64,000 nucleotides of DNA from Planobispora longispora (GTDB lineage: Bacteria; Actinomycetota; Actinomycetes; Streptosporangiales; Streptosporangiaceae), in NCBI RefSeq assembly GCF_016863135.1, contig NZ_BOOH01000021.1, positions 1-64,000 of the forward strand, written 5' to 3'. The translations under genes and the position numbers were made by a program. The number at the start of each line of letters is the position of its first letter. Within the stretch, counting starts at the first letter, position 1. Shown one piece after another: positions 8,867-17,958 of the stretch. The notes under the pieces are model-generated. The model was not told the DNA's origin. It saw only the letters and a program-made list of their open reading frames with translations, and searched no databases.

Positions 8867-8882
8867 TAACGTCGGGGATGTG
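8867..8882 (+). promoter_or_regulatory. Probable leaderless promoter -10 of the WYL regulator
   Basis: TAACGT at 8867-8872 fits the actinobacterial -10 pattern TANNNT and ends seven bases before the GTG start at 8880. There is no usable Shine-Dalgarno sequence, so the message is probably leaderless. No clear -35 is seen. Confidence 0.45.
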
Positions 8883-9581
8883 AACCGTACCGACCGGCTA
8901 TACGCCCTCGTCGAGGAGCTGCGCGCGATCTCTCCCCGGCCCCGGTCCGCCCGCGATCTCGCCGGGCGGTTCGAGGTGAGCGTGCGCACGGTCGAGCGCG
9001 ACATCTCCGCGCTCCAGCAGTCCGGCGTGCCGATCTACGCCGAGCCCGGCAGGCGCGGCGGCTACGTCCTGGACAAGAGCAAGTCCCTGCCGCCGCTGAA
9101 CTTCACCCCGGAGGAGGCCGTCGCGGTCGCCGTGGCGCTCAGCCGCGCGGGCGACAGCCCCTTCTCCGCCCAGGCCCGCAGCGCCCTGCGCAAGCTGATG
9201 GCCGCGATGCCCGAGCTCGACGGCGACCGGGCCAGAGAGCTGGCCGGGCGGGTGCACCTGCTCGTCGAGCCGGAGCCGTACCCCCGGGTCTCGCGGGTGA
9301 TCGAGCAGGCGCTGCTGCACCGCCGCGTCCTGCGGATCGCCTACACCGACTCCAAGGGGCAGGCCACCGAGCGCGAGGTGGAGCCCGGCGTCTTCGTCGG
9401 CGGCCGCGGCGGCCACTGGTATCTCGTGGGCTGGTGCCGCAGCCGCGGCGACGTCAGGATCTTCCGGCTCGACCGGATCTCCAGGGCCGAGGAGACCGAC
9501 GAGCCCTCCCCCGAGCACCCGCCGGAGCGGTTCTCCCCCGAGGTGCCGGGCCTGGTGTTCGGAAATCCGAAACTCGAATGA
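8880..9581 (+). CDS. WYL-domain (YafY-type) transcriptional regulator
   Basis: 233 residues from GTG 8880 (MNRTDRLYALVEELRAIS, the common start of this family; an in-frame TTG at 8850 is less likely). N-terminal winged HTH (residues 1-60, SARDLAGRFEVSVRTVERDI), then GGYVLDKSKSLPPLNFTPEEA and a WYL domain whose core reads RRVLRIAYTDSKGQATEREVEP and GGHWYLVGWCRSRGDVRIFRLDRI. Family members sense nucleotides or other small ligands. Divergent from the YgiB-like operon and 76 bp before a VOC gene, which is its likeliest target. Confidence 0.9.
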   Translation: MNRTDRLYALVEELRAISPRPRSARDLAGRFEVSVRTVERDISALQQSGVPIYAEPGRRGGYVLDKSKSLPPLNFTPEEAVAVAVALSRAGDSPFSAQARSALRKLMAAMPELDGDRARELAGRVHLLVEPEPYPRVSRVIEQALLHRRVLRIAYTDSKGQATEREVEPGVFVGGRGGHWYLVGWCRSRGDVRIFRLDRISRAEETDEPSPEHPPERFSPEVPGLVFGNPKLE

Positions 9582-9657
9582 AAACACCGACATAGGGCTG
9601 TCGTCAGTACGGTTCATCGTAGAGGTGTTCGAGGAAAACAATCCGAAGGGACACCTG

Positions 9658-10044
9658 ATGATCAACACCGTCGCCTGGTTCGAGATCGCCACCGACGACC
9701 CGCAGGGCGCGGAGAAGTTCTACGGCGGCCTGTTCGGCTGGACGTTCTCCACCGACGAGGACTCCGCCAAGGGCGGGATGGACTACCGGCTGATCGGCTA
9801 CCCGGGCGCCGAGGGTCCCAAGGGCGGGGTGTACGGCAACGGCGGCCAGTTCCCCAACCACGGGGTCTTCTCGGTGGTCGTCGCCGACACCGCCGTCACC
9901 TGCGAGCACGCGGAGAAGCTGGGCGGCGAGATCGTGTTCAAGCTGCTCGACAACCCCCACGGGCCCGACTTCGCCTACATCCGCGACGTCTCCGGCAACC
10001 TGTTCGGCGTCTTCACCCCGCCGAACCTCCCCGCCGGGGCGTGA
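9658..10044 (+). CDS. VOC-family (glyoxalase/bleomycin-resistance fold) protein
   Basis: 128 residues from ATG 9658, preceded by AAGGGA at eight bases; an earlier in-frame GTG (9625) has no ribosome site. Paired beta-alpha-beta-beta-beta modules are visible, starting VAWFEIATDDPQGAEKFYGGLFGWTF and ending GPDFAYIRDVSGNLFGVFTPP. Related to the short-chain VOC proteins often cotranscribed with YafY-type regulators. Substrate unknown. Confidence 0.85.
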   Translation: MINTVAWFEIATDDPQGAEKFYGGLFGWTFSTDEDSAKGGMDYRLIGYPGAEGPKGGVYGNGGQFPNHGVFSVVVADTAVTCEHAEKLGGEIVFKLLDNPHGPDFAYIRDVSGNLFGVFTPPNLPAGA

Positions 10045-10087
10045 CCGCGCGCGGGCCCGGCTGCCCGGAGGCGCCCCGCCTCGCCGG

Positions 10088-10633
10088 TCACCGGTGACGC
10101 GATGACGGGCCCGGCCGGTCTCCCAGGGCGAGGAGCGCCTCGCGCAGGAGGTCGGCCAGAGCCCGGGCGGTCTCCTCGGGCACGCCGGCGAACAGGGCTT
10201 CGTGGGCCTGGGTGGTCGCCACGGCCAGTTCCTCGGCGCGCCGGACGCCCAGCGGCGTCAGCCGCACCCACGAGCTGCGCCCGTCGGCCGGGTCGGGCTC
10301 GCGCTCGACGAGCCCGGCGGCGGTGAGCCGCTGCAGGATGTTGCTCGTCCCGCCGGTGGTGAGCGAGGAGCGCGCGGCCAGCAGGCTCGGCTTGAGCCGG
10401 TACGGGGCTCCGGCCCTGCGCAGCGTCGCCAGGACGTCGAAGTCGGCGTAGGTCAGGCCGTGCTCCCCGAGCACGGCCTGGGTGACCTCCTCGACCCGGC
10501 CCTTCAGCCGTCCGAGGCGCTTGACGATCTCCAGCTGCACGGTGGCGGTCTCCGGCAGCTCGGCCCGCCACGCCTCGATCATCTCGTCGACGTGGTCGCG
10601 CTCTCCGATGCGGCCGCTCTCCCCTTTCGGCAT
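10088..10633 (-). CDS. MarR-family transcriptional regulator
   Basis: 181 residues. The winged helix reads LTYADFDVLATLRRAG, RLKPSLLAARSSLTTGGTSNILQRLTAAGLVEREPDPADGRSSWVRLTPLG, complete with the beta-wing. It is divergent from an amidohydrolase gene across a 75-bp region holding its probable operator, so it most likely represses itself and that enzyme. The start codon lies seven bases after a good -10 box, indicating a leaderless transcript. Confidence 0.92.
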   Translation of the reverse strand: MPKGESGRIGERDHVDEMIEAWRAELPETATVQLEIVKRLGRLKGRVEEVTQAVLGEHGLTYADFDVLATLRRAGAPYRLKPSLLAARSSLTTGGTSNILQRLTAAGLVEREPDPADGRSSWVRLTPLGVRRAEELAVATTQAHEALFAGVPEETARALADLLREALLALGDRPGPSSRHR

Positions 10634-10640
10634 GGGATTG

Positions 10641-10670
10641 AGGATATCTCCCTCACCTGATAGCTTTCAA
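10641..10670 (-). promoter_or_regulatory. Promoter of the MarR-family gene
   Basis: On the minus strand TTGAAA (10670-10665) and TATCCT (10646-10641) are separated by 18 bases, and TATCCT ends seven bases before the ATG at 10633. This is a near-consensus promoter for a leaderless mRNA. Confidence 0.65.
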
Positions 10671-10684
10671 AAAAGCTTTCTTGA
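10667..10684. promoter_or_regulatory. Candidate MarR operator (18-bp palindrome)
   Basis: TCAAAAAAGCTTTCTTGA is symmetric at 16 of 18 bases around AAGCTT, the size and TCAA/TTGA half-site form common for MarR dimers. It overlaps the -35 box of the marR-type promoter and lies just upstream of the amidohydrolase ribosome site, so one bound dimer could shut both genes. Function inferred from position. Confidence 0.65.
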
Positions 10685-10708
10685 TTGCTATTCCGAAAGG
10701 GGACTTCC

Positions 10709-12055
10709 GTGCGCACTCTCATCACCGGCGGAACCGTGATCGACACCGAGCCGGAGCCGCGCGTCCTGCCCGGGACCGACGTGCTGGTCGAGGACGGCGT
10801 CATCACCGCCGTGGGGCCGGGACTCGCGACGTCCGCCGGCCTCCCTGAACTCCCCGAGCCGGCGGGGCCGTCGCATGCCGCGGGGCTCGCGGAGGCCGGA
10901 TCCCCGGACGTCCAGGTCGTCGACGCGACGGGCATGATCGTGCTGCCCGGGTTCGTCGACACCCACCGGCACGTCTGGCAGAGCGTCTTACGCTCCGTCG
11001 CCGCCGACATGACGCTGGGCGGCTACCTCGACCTCATCCTCGGCCGCCTGGGTCCCGCCTTCCGCGCCGAGGACGTGCACGCCGCGAACCTGTGGGGCGC
11101 GCTGGAGGCGCTCGACGCCGGGATCACCACGCTCCACGACTGGTCGCACGTCCAGCTCACCCCCGAGCACACCGACGCGGCGATCCAGGGCTTGCGGGAG
11201 TCGGGGATCAGAGCGGTCTTCGCCTACGCGCACCCCGGCAGCGGCGACGCCGTACGCCGGGAGGACGAAGTACGGCGGACCGCCGCGACGCTCGGCGGCT
11301 CCGGCCTCGTCACCCCCGGCCTCGCCGCCTGGGGCCCGGTCTACGGCTCGATCGCCGGGGCCGAGGCCGACTGGCGGCTCGCCCGCGAGCTCGGCCTGCG
11401 GATCAGCCTGCACGCCACCGGGACCGGCGCGGTCGAGCGGCTGCACGCCGCCGGGCTGCTCGGGCCGGACGTCATGGTCGTGCACGGCAACGGGTTCACC
11501 GACGAGGCCGTGAAGCTGCTGGCCGGCGGCGGGTGCGTCGCGTCCGTGACCCCGGCGGTGGAGATGCAGATGGGATTCGGCGACCCGGAGACCGGCCGGT
11601 TCCGCGCCGCGGGCCTCCCCACCGGCCTGGGCGTCGACACGGTGACGAACGTCCCGGGCGACATGTTCGCCGTCATGCGCGCCGCCTTCGCGGCGGACCG
11701 GGTCCGGGGCGGCTGCCTGACCGTCGCCGACGTGCTGCGCATGGCCACGATCGAGGGCGCCGCCGTCCTCGGCCTGGAGGACCGGATCGGGTCGCTGCGC
11801 CCCGGCAAGCAGGCCGATCTCGTGCTCCTGCGCACCGACGGCCCGGGACTGGCCCCGGTCCACGACCCGATCGGCGCCGTGGTCACCGCCGCGGGCGTGC
11901 GCGACGTGGACACCGTGCTGGTCGCCGGGCGGATCGTGAAGCGCGCGGGCCGCCTGCTCCACCCCGGCCTGCCCGGGGCGCTCACCCTCGCGTCCCGCTC
12001 GGCGGCCCACGTCGTGGCCGGGGCCGGCGGGACGGGCGCGGCCGTCTCGCGGTGA
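10709..12055 (+). CDS. Amidohydrolase / chlorohydrolase-type metal enzyme
   Basis: 448 residues from GTG 10709 with AAAGGGG seven bases upstream. The amidohydrolase core carries the first metal ligands in GFVDTHRHVWQS, further histidines in ISLHATGTG and VMVVHGNGF, and the last Asp in LGVDTVTNV, followed by the LRPGKQADLVLL C-terminal beta-domain. This is the cytosine deaminase/ATZ-TRZ branch acting on ring or amidine C-N bonds. An alanine/proline-rich insert (about residues 40-65) splits the N-terminal beta-sandwich. Divergent MarR control suggests induction by an aromatic or heterocyclic substrate (inference). Confidence 0.85.
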   Translation: MRTLITGGTVIDTEPEPRVLPGTDVLVEDGVITAVGPGLATSAGLPELPEPAGPSHAAGLAEAGSPDVQVVDATGMIVLPGFVDTHRHVWQSVLRSVAADMTLGGYLDLILGRLGPAFRAEDVHAANLWGALEALDAGITTLHDWSHVQLTPEHTDAAIQGLRESGIRAVFAYAHPGSGDAVRREDEVRRTAATLGGSGLVTPGLAAWGPVYGSIAGAEADWRLARELGLRISLHATGTGAVERLHAAGLLGPDVMVVHGNGFTDEAVKLLAGGGCVASVTPAVEMQMGFGDPETGRFRAAGLPTGLGVDTVTNVPGDMFAVMRAAFAADRVRGGCLTVADVLRMATIEGAAVLGLEDRIGSLRPGKQADLVLLRTDGPGLAPVHDPIGAVVTAAGVRDVDTVLVAGRIVKRAGRLLHPGLPGALTLASRSAAHVVAGAGGTGAAVSR

Positions 12056-12130
12056 GCGGCTCATCACGGCCGGACCGCCGGGATGGGCGTCGTCGTATCA
12101 CGATGAGGAGCCCCGGCGCTTTCACAGAGG

Positions 12131-13327
12131 TCAGGGGACTGGGGCGGGCGGGAGCCGTACGGTGACCACGAGGCCGCCGTCGGGGCGGGGGCGGGCCTCG
12201 GCGGAGCCGCGGTGGGCCAGGGCGATGGCGCGGACGATGGACAGGCCGAGACCCGCGCCGCCGGCCGAGCCGGTGCGGTCGCGGTCCAGGCGGCGGAACG
12301 GCTCGAAGAGGTCGTCGACCCGCCCGGCGGGGACGACGCGGCCGGTGTTCTCCACGGTGACGAGGCTTCCCCAGCGGTCCCGACCGGTGCGCAGGACGAC
12401 CAGGCCGCGCTCGTCGTTGTACTTCACCGCGTTGTCCAGCAGGTTGCCGATCATCCGCTCCAGCAGCACCGGATCGCCCTCCACCGGGGCCGGGCACAGG
12501 TCGGCGGCGGCCTCCGGAACCGAGGTGAGCGCGCTCCCGGCCAGTTCGGCCAGGTCCGCCGGGCGGCGGTCGGTCAGCTCGCGCTCGCTCTGCGCCAGCA
12601 GGAGCAGCCCCTCGATCAGCCGCCGCTGGCGGGTGTTGGACTCCAGCAGCTCGGCGCCGACCCTCCTGACCGGCCGGGGGAGTTCGGGATCGGTCATGGA
12701 GACCTGGAGCAGCGCCCGGTCGATCGCCAGCGGGGTGCGCAGCTCGTGCGAGGCGTTGGCGACGAACCGGCGCTGGCTGTCGAAGGCCCGGCCCAGGCGC
12801 TCCAGCATGGAGTCGAAGGTGTCGGCCAGCTCCCGCAGCTCGTCGTGCGGGCCGTCCAGGGCGATGCGCCGGTGCAGGGTGCTCTCCGACAGGCGCCGGG
12901 CCGTCTCGGTCATCCTGTGCAGCGGCGCCAGCACGCGGCGGGCCACGATCCAGCCGATGGCCAGCCCGACGCACCCGACGATCACGACGGCCGCCAGCGA
13001 CCACTGGAACATCGAGGTCATGATGTTCTCGCGGTACATCTCCTTGGTCATGGCGACGGCCCGGACGGTGCCGGCGTCGGCGGGGATCCGGATGACGGGC
13101 CCGCCCGTCCCGAACACCGTGCCCGGCTTGGCCGCCAGGACGGTCTGTGAGATCACCCGCTCCACGAAGAAGTAGTTGACCAGCACGAGTATGGCGCCGG
13201 CGGCGAAGAACAGGCTGCCGTAGACCAGGGTCAGGCGCAGCCGCACCGAGATCCGCCGGGCGCTCACCGGTCGCGTCCCGTCGCCGTCGCGCCCATCCGC
13301 GGATCGCGCTCCGCCGCGCGTGCTCAC
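12131..13327 (-). CDS. Sensor histidine kinase
   Basis: 398 residues. The GTG start at 13327 overlaps the stop of the response regulator gene (GTGA), so the pair is translationally coupled. Two membrane helices (about 31-52 and 109-129) flank a short extracellular loop; a HAMP segment (VARRVLAPLHRMTETARRL) leads to the H-box FVANASHELRTPL (His194). N-box NLLDNAVKYN and G-box GAGLGLSIV complete the ATPase domain. The partner is the OmpR-type regulator just upstream. Position downstream of the lipoprotein-adaptor-ABC genes suggests it senses envelope or antimicrobial stress; that is inference. Confidence 0.92.
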   Translation of the reverse strand: MSTRGGARSADGRDGDGTRPVSARRISVRLRLTLVYGSLFFAAGAILVLVNYFFVERVISQTVLAAKPGTVFGTGGPVIRIPADAGTVRAVAMTKEMYRENIMTSMFQWSLAAVVIVGCVGLAIGWIVARRVLAPLHRMTETARRLSESTLHRRIALDGPHDELRELADTFDSMLERLGRAFDSQRRFVANASHELRTPLAIDRALLQVSMTDPELPRPVRRVGAELLESNTRQRRLIEGLLLLAQSERELTDRRPADLAELAGSALTSVPEAAADLCPAPVEGDPVLLERMIGNLLDNAVKYNDERGLVVLRTGRDRWGSLVTVENTGRVVPAGRVDDLFEPFRRLDRDRTGSAGGAGLGLSIVRAIALAHRGSAEARPRPDGGLVVTVRLPPAPVP

Positions 13328-14019
13328 CGTCCGGCTTCCGGGGCCGCCCCGCGTTCCAGCAGGCGGTAGCCCGAGCCCGTCACCGTCTCCACCACCGGAG
13401 GAGGGCCGAGCTTCTTGCGCAGGTTCATCACGATGACCCGCACCGAGTTCGTGAAGTAGTTGATGTTCTCGTCCCATGCCTTCTCCAGCAGGTCCTCCGC
13501 GCTGACCACGGCGCCCTCGGCCCGCAGCAGGATCTCCAGGACGGCGAACTCCTTCGGGCTCAGCCCGACGTACCGGCCGTCCCGGAAGACCTCGCGGCGG
13601 GCCGGGTCCAGGGTGACGCCCGCCCGGCTGAGCACCGGCGGGACCGCCTGGGAGGTGCGGCGGGCCAGCGCGCGCACCCGGGCAACGAGCTCGGGGAAGT
13701 CGAACGGCTTGCACAGGTAGTCGTCGGCGCCGATCGTCAGCCCCTCGACCTTCGCGTTCAGGTCCGCGGCGGCGGTCAGCATGATGATCCGCGCCGACAC
13801 CCGCCCGGACACCAGGTGGCGGCAGACGTCGTCGCCGTGGACCACCGGCAGGTCCCGGTCCAGCACGATCACGTCGTAGTCGTTGACCGCCGCCCGCTCC
13901 AGCGCCGCGTCGCCGTCGTAGACCACGTCCACGGCGATGGCCTCGCGCCGCAGTCCGGTCGCCACGATGTCGGCGAGCACCCGCTCGTCCTCCGCGATGA
14001 GAACCCGCATGGCGGCCAT
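13324..14019 (-). CDS. OmpR-family response regulator
   Basis: 231 residues: receiver domain with acidic pair Glu10/Asp11, phosphoacceptor Asp54 (VIVLDRDLP) and Lys104 (YLCKPFD), then a winged-helix DNA-binding domain from about 135 (LSPKEFAVLEILL to ETVTGSGYRLLE). It is 131 bp after the ABC permease stop and coupled to the kinase downstream. A degraded relative of its receiver domain lies at 37515. Confidence 0.94.
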   Translation of the reverse strand: MAAMRVLIAEDERVLADIVATGLRREAIAVDVVYDGDAALERAAVNDYDVIVLDRDLPVVHGDDVCRHLVSGRVSARIIMLTAAADLNAKVEGLTIGADDYLCKPFDFPELVARVRALARRTSQAVPPVLSRAGVTLDPARREVFRDGRYVGLSPKEFAVLEILLRAEGAVVSAEDLLEKAWDENINYFTNSVRVIVMNLRKKLGPPPVVETVTGSGYRLLERGAAPEAGR

Positions 14020-14149
14020 CCTGGGTTGCGGCGGGTAAACATCGCATAAGGGTCGGTGCCCGGCCCGCCTGGAGGGACGGCGGACCGGAGGCGACGGACG
14101 GCGGACGCGAAGCCCGCCGCCCGGCCGGACACCGGGGCACGGCCCGTGG

Positions 14150-15454
14150 TCAGGTCGTGTTCAGCGCGAGGGTGGGGGACATCCGGGCCGCGCGGGCCGC
14201 CGGGTATATCCCCGCGGCCGTCCCGACGATCAAGGTGGCTGCCAGGCCTCCGGCCAGCGCCCAGGCCGGGACCACCGCGGGCAGGTCCCGCACGGCCGCG
14301 TAGCCGACCGTGACCGCCGCCCCCAGCGCCGCGCCCGCCACCCCGCCCATGCCGGACAGCAGCAGCGACTCGGCCAGGAACTGGCTGCGGACCTGGCCCC
14401 GGGTGGCGCCGAGCGAGCGGCGCAGCCCGATCTCCCTGCGGCGCTCCAGGACCGAGATGACCATCGTGTTGGCCACGCCGACCCCGCCGACGAGCAGTGC
14501 CACCGCGCCGACGCCGAGCAGCAGGTTCGTGAACGCCCCGTCGGCCGCCGCCTTGGCCTCCAGCGCGTCGGAGGGCCTGCTCACCTCGACCTCCTCCGGG
14601 TTCTCCGGGTTGACGGTCCTGGGCAGCGCGTCCCGTACGGCGGCGACCGACGCGTCGTCGGAGCGGACGTAGAGCGTGGTCGGGTTCCCCTCCGAGCCGA
14701 GGTGCCGCCGGGCGGCCTCGAACCCGACGAGCACCGACCGGTCGATCTCCGGGGCGAGCGTGGACGGCTCCAGCACGCCGACGACCGTCCACCACTGCCC
14801 GGCGATCCACACCTGGTCGCCCGTCTCCCGCACGCCCAGCCGCCGCGCGGCCACCGAGCCCAGCACCGCCGCGCGCTGCGCCGCCGTCGCCTCGTTGAGC
14901 CACACGCCCCGGTCCATCGGGGTCCGGAGGGTGCCGGGCAGGTCGAGGGAGGCCGCCAGGACGGCGAGCCCGCCGGTCTGCCCTCGCGGGATCATGCCGG
15001 TCCGCCGCACGCTCTCGCCGGTGCCGCCCGTCGCGCCGACGGCGGTGACGGGGCCGATCCCGGCGGCCATCACGACCGACTTCTCCGAGAACTCGGCGTC
15101 CTCGCCGAAGAGGGTCTGGCCGGGGGAGACGGTGAGCAGGTCCGTGCCGAGACGGTCGAGCTCGCCGAGCAGGCGCGCTTTACTGGAGGAGGAGATCCCG
15201 ACGACCGCGACCATGGTGGCGATGCCGATCGCGATGCCGAGCGCGGACAGGATCACCCGGCCCGGCCGGGTCCGCAGCCCCGAGGCCCCCACGCGGACCA
15301 GGTCGGTCCAGCCGAGCCGCGCGGGCACCAGCGCGCCCCGCCCGCGGTCCCGTACGGTCTCGACCCGTCCGGACCGCCGCCCGGCGGGCTCGGCGGGCTC
15401 GATGGGCTCCGCAAGCTCCGTGCGCTCCACGGGGTCCGATCGCCACAGCTTCAT
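14150..15454 (-). CDS. MacB-type ABC transporter permease (FtsX domain)
   Basis: 434 residues from ATG 15454, which overlaps the ATPase stop as ATGA. An acidic/proline-rich cytosolic leader precedes TM1 (about 62-85, [21 protein letters not shown]), then the large extracellular MacB core domain, then three C-terminal helices with the FtsX signature [25 protein letters not shown] split across the loop. Works with the ATPase and adaptor encoded upstream, probably as an extracytoplasmic mechanotransmission or efflux complex. Confidence 0.92.
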   Translation of the reverse strand: MKLWRSDPVERTELAEPIEPAEPAGRRSGRVETVRDRGRGALVPARLGWTDLVRVGASGLRTRPGRVILSALGIAIGIATMVAVVGISSSSKARLLGELDRLGTDLLTVSPGQTLFGEDAEFSEKSVVMAAGIGPVTAVGATGGTGESVRRTGMIPRGQTGGLAVLAASLDLPGTLRTPMDRGVWLNEATAAQRAAVLGSVAARRLGVRETGDQVWIAGQWWTVVGVLEPSTLAPEIDRSVLVGFEAARRHLGSEGNPTTLYVRSDDASVAAVRDALPRTVNPENPEEVEVSRPSDALEAKAAADGAFTNLLLGVGAVALLVGGVGVANTMVISVLERRREIGLRRSLGATRGQVRSQFLAESLLLSGMGGVAGAALGAAVTVGYAAVRDLPAVVPAWALAGGLAATLIVGTAAGIYPAARAARMSPTLALNTT

Positions 15455-16353
15455 CCTGCACCTCCGGAAAGTGCCCGCCCTCCGGATGCCGGTTCGCGGG
15501 ATGTCCGCTCGTCGGCGACGATCAGGCCGTCGCGGAGCCGGATCCTGCGCGGCACCACCGTCGCGATCTCCTCGTCGTGCGTGATGATCGCGACGGTGGT
15601 GCCGGAGGCGTTGAGCTCGCGCAGCACGGCCAGCACCTCGCCGCCCGAGGCGGTGTCGAGGTTGCCGGTCGGCTCGTCGGCCAGGAGCAGGGACGGCCCT
15701 CCGGCCACCGCCCTGGCCACCGCCACCCGCTGCCGCTCCCCGCCGGACAGCTCGTTCGGCCGGTGGCCCAGCCGGTGCCCGAGCCCGACCCGCTCCAGCG
15801 CCGCGGCGGCCCGCCGCCGCCGTTCCCGCCGGGGGATCCCGGCGTACAGCATGCCGTCGGCGACGTTGTCGAGCGCGGTGACGCCGTCGGCGAGGTGGAA
15901 CTGCTGGAAGACGAACCCGACGTGCCGGGCGCGCAGCGCCGACAGCTCCCGGTCCGTCAGCGACCCCACCTCGTGCCCGGCGATGGCGACGGTCCCCGCC
16001 GAGGGCCGGTCCAGCGTGCCGATCAGGTGGAGCATGGTCGACTTGCCCGATCCCGAGGGGCCCACGATCGCGACGAGCTCTCCGGCGTCCACTCGCAGGT
16101 CCACGCCCCGCAGCGCCCGGACCCCTCCCGGGTAGCTCTTCTCCGCGCCTCGCAGCTCGACCACGGGTCCCGTCCCGTTCCCAGGTCCGCTCGGTCCGTT
16201 CCCAGGTCCGCTCGGCCCGTTCCCAGGTCCGCTCGGCCCGTTCCCAGGTCCGCTCGGCCCGGCCACAGACTCCGTCCCGGTCCCGGTCCCGTTCGTGTTT
16301 CCGGGGCCGTCCGGATCGGCCACGGGCTCCGCCCCGTTCGCGAGGCCGCTCAT
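15451..16353 (-). CDS. MacB/LolD-type ABC transporter ATPase
   Basis: 300 residues. After an unusual 60-residue Gly/Pro/Asn-rich leader come Walker A (GPSGSGKST), Q-loop FVFQQFHL, signature LSGGERQR, Walker [13 protein letters not shown] and H-loop ITHDEE. Start ATG 16353 overlaps the adaptor stop (ATGA). The leader contains four copies of a seven-residue unit encoded by a perfect or near-perfect DNA repeat and is not part of the nucleotide-binding fold. A second possible start further in cannot be excluded, but coupling favours 16353. Confidence 0.93.
   Translation of the reverse strand: MSGLANGAEPVADPDGPGNTNGTGTGTESVAGPSGPGNGPSGPGNGPSGPGNGPSGPGNGTGPVVELRGAEKSYPGGVRALRGVDLRVDAGELVAIVGPSGSGKSTMLHLIGTLDRPSAGTVAIAGHEVGSLTDRELSALRARHVGFVFQQFHLADGVTALDNVADGMLYAGIPRRERRRRAAAALERVGLGHRLGHRPNELSGGERQRVAVARAVAGGPSLLLADEPTGNLDTASGGEVLAVLRELNASGTTVAIITHDEEIATVVPRRIRLRDGLIVADERTSREPASGGRALSGGAG
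16177..16260. repeat. Four tandem 21-bp repeats in the ABC ATPase leader
   Basis: Four contiguous copies of a 21-bp unit (plus strand form begins GTTCCCAGGTCCGCTCGG), identical except for one T/C change in the first copy. Each adds seven residues (G-P-S-G-P-G-N), so copy-number change keeps the reading frame. Probably an expandable minisatellite. Confidence 0.9.
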
Positions 16354-17399
16354 GTCCGCGGCACCTCGACCTCCACACCCTCGGCGAGGCCCTCGCCGGA
16401 CACCTCGACCCGGCCGGCGGCGAACAGGCCCGTCTCCACTGCGATGACGCGCCCGTCGGCCAGGCGGACGCCGTACCCGCCCTCACGCAGGGCGAGCAGG
16501 GCCTCGACCGGGACGGACAGCACGTCCTCGCGCACCTCGCTGCGGAGGTGCGCCGTGACGGGGGCCTGGTCGAGACGGCCGAGCTTCCCGGCGTCGTCCA
16601 GAATGATCTCCAGATCGATCGTGGACTCGCCGGTGGGCTGGCCGTTCTGCTCGACCGGCTCGGCGACCGTGCCGATCCCGGTGATGCGGCCCTCGACGGA
16701 GCCGCCGCCGGGCAGGTCCACCGTCACCGGGGCGCCGGCCCTGGCGAGCCGCTGGTCGGCGGAGTCGAGGTCGACGTGGACGGTCCTGCGGGTGCTCGTC
16801 GTGGTCACCACGGACTGCCCGGCGGACGTCCCGGCCGCGGCGGTGACCTCGGCGATCCTGACCGGGCCCGGGGCGACGGCGACCTGGGCCGCGTCGACCG
16901 TCCCGGTCTCCTCCAGGCCCGCGTCCTCCTGCCATTCCCGTACGGCCTGCCCGGTCTCCCAGGTGAAGTCCTCGTCCACCGCGCCGGGGTCGTAGCCGAG
17001 GGCCTTGAGGTTGCGCTCCAGCTGGCGCACGTCCCTGCCCGAGGTGGAGGACGACAGTGTGCGGTAGACGGGGATGTCGCCGTACATCAGGACCACCGGC
17101 CGGCCGTCCACCCGGTAGAGCCAGCCGCCGCGCCGTACGACGGCCCCCTCGTCGCGGGTCCGGGTGACCGTGCCTTGAGCGTGGTTGGGCAGCGTCCGGC
17201 GGTCCGAGTAGCCGAGCGTGCCGTCCACCGCCTCGGTGTCGGCCAGGTCGGAGCGGGTCACCTCGGCGGTCGCCGCGGGGGCGGTGGCGGAGGCCGCCGC
17301 GGTGCCGTTCTCCTCGCCGGTCATGATGAACGCCGCGGCGCCGCCCCCGGCGAGCAGGACGGCCGTGGCGGCGCCGGTGACCACCCTGCCGCGCCTCAC
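16350..17399 (-). CDS. Secreted adaptor with peptidoglycan-binding domain (MacA/HlyD-like)
   Basis: 349 residues: N-terminal signal/anchor helix (about 6-26), a biotinyl-lipoyl-like segment ([27 protein letters not shown]), an inserted PG_binding_1 module ([23 protein letters not shown] with [15 protein letters not shown]), and a C-terminal membrane-fusion barrel ([19 protein letters not shown]). Links the MacB-type permease to the cell wall. Start overlaps the lipoprotein stop by four bases. Confidence 0.88.
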   Translation of the reverse strand: MRRGRVVTGAATAVLLAGGGAAAFIMTGEENGTAAASATAPAATAEVTRSDLADTEAVDGTLGYSDRRTLPNHAQGTVTRTRDEGAVVRRGGWLYRVDGRPVVLMYGDIPVYRTLSSSTSGRDVRQLERNLKALGYDPGAVDEDFTWETGQAVREWQEDAGLEETGTVDAAQVAVAPGPVRIAEVTAAAGTSAGQSVVTTTSTRRTVHVDLDSADQRLARAGAPVTVDLPGGGSVEGRITGIGTVAEPVEQNGQPTGESTIDLEIILDDAGKLGRLDQAPVTAHLRSEVREDVLSVPVEALLALREGGYGVRLADGRVIAVETGLFAAGRVEVSGEGLAEGVEVEVPRT

Positions 17400-17917
17400 G
17401 ACCGCTCCGCGGGCCGGCCGGGCAGGAGCTTCTCGCAGGCTTTGTGCGCCTTCTTGAACTCCGGCGAGTCGGGGTTCAGCTCCGGGCCGCCGATCTTGAC
17501 CCCGCCACCGCCGCCGGAGAAGTCGGGATCGGCCATGTCGATGCCGTTCTCCCGCATGCAGCGGGCGAACGCGAGCAGCGCGTCGCGGGCCCGGGGGTCG
17601 TCCACCGGACCCCTCATCGCCTTCGGGGCGTATTTCTGGCAGGCTTTGTGTGCTTTATCGAATTTATTCTTGTCGACTTTCCCCGCTATCTTCACGCGCT
17701 CGCCACCCGGTTCCGGATCGGGCATGTCGATGCCGTTCTCCCGCATGCACTGGGCGTACTTCACCCCGTCTTCCTGCGCGGACGCGGACGGCGATGCCGA
17801 TGGACCGGTCGAGGAGGCCGTGCTTCCCGCCGTGGCGACCTCGGCTTTCGGAGCCTGGCCGCACGCGGTCAGAACGGCGAGCGGGACGAGCGCCGCCGCC
17901 ATCCGGATTCTTTTCAT
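17396..17917 (-). CDS. Small lipoprotein with duplicated Cys/Met/His repeat
   Basis: 173 residues with a short signal peptide and lipobox LTAC (Cys19), then a Ser/Ala linker and two copies of one module. CMRENGIDM is identical at 57-65 and 120-128, and KAHKAC is identical at 88-93 and 156-161, so each module holds Cys, two Met, His and Cys. GGAAGGGA lies seven bases before the ATG. It heads a run of four-base ATGA overlaps into the adaptor, ATPase and permease. Genes like this are common beside actinobacterial MacAB-type operons, but I know of no established function. Metal, heme or thiol chemistry is possible but unproven. Confidence 0.82.
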   Translation of the reverse strand: MKRIRMAAALVPLAVLTACGQAPKAEVATAGSTASSTGPSASPSASAQEDGVKYAQCMRENGIDMPDPEPGGERVKIAGKVDKNKFDKAHKACQKYAPKAMRGPVDDPRARDALLAFARCMRENGIDMADPDFSGGGGGVKIGGPELNPDSPEFKKAHKACEKLLPGRPAERS

Positions 17918-17958
17918 GGGGCTTCCCTTCCTGTCGCCACAGATTCAACGGAAGCCCT

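Noticed and set aside
16177-16260. CRISPR-like array
   Set aside because: Repeats are contiguous without spacers and code in frame for Gly/Pro/Ser/Asn; a minisatellite.
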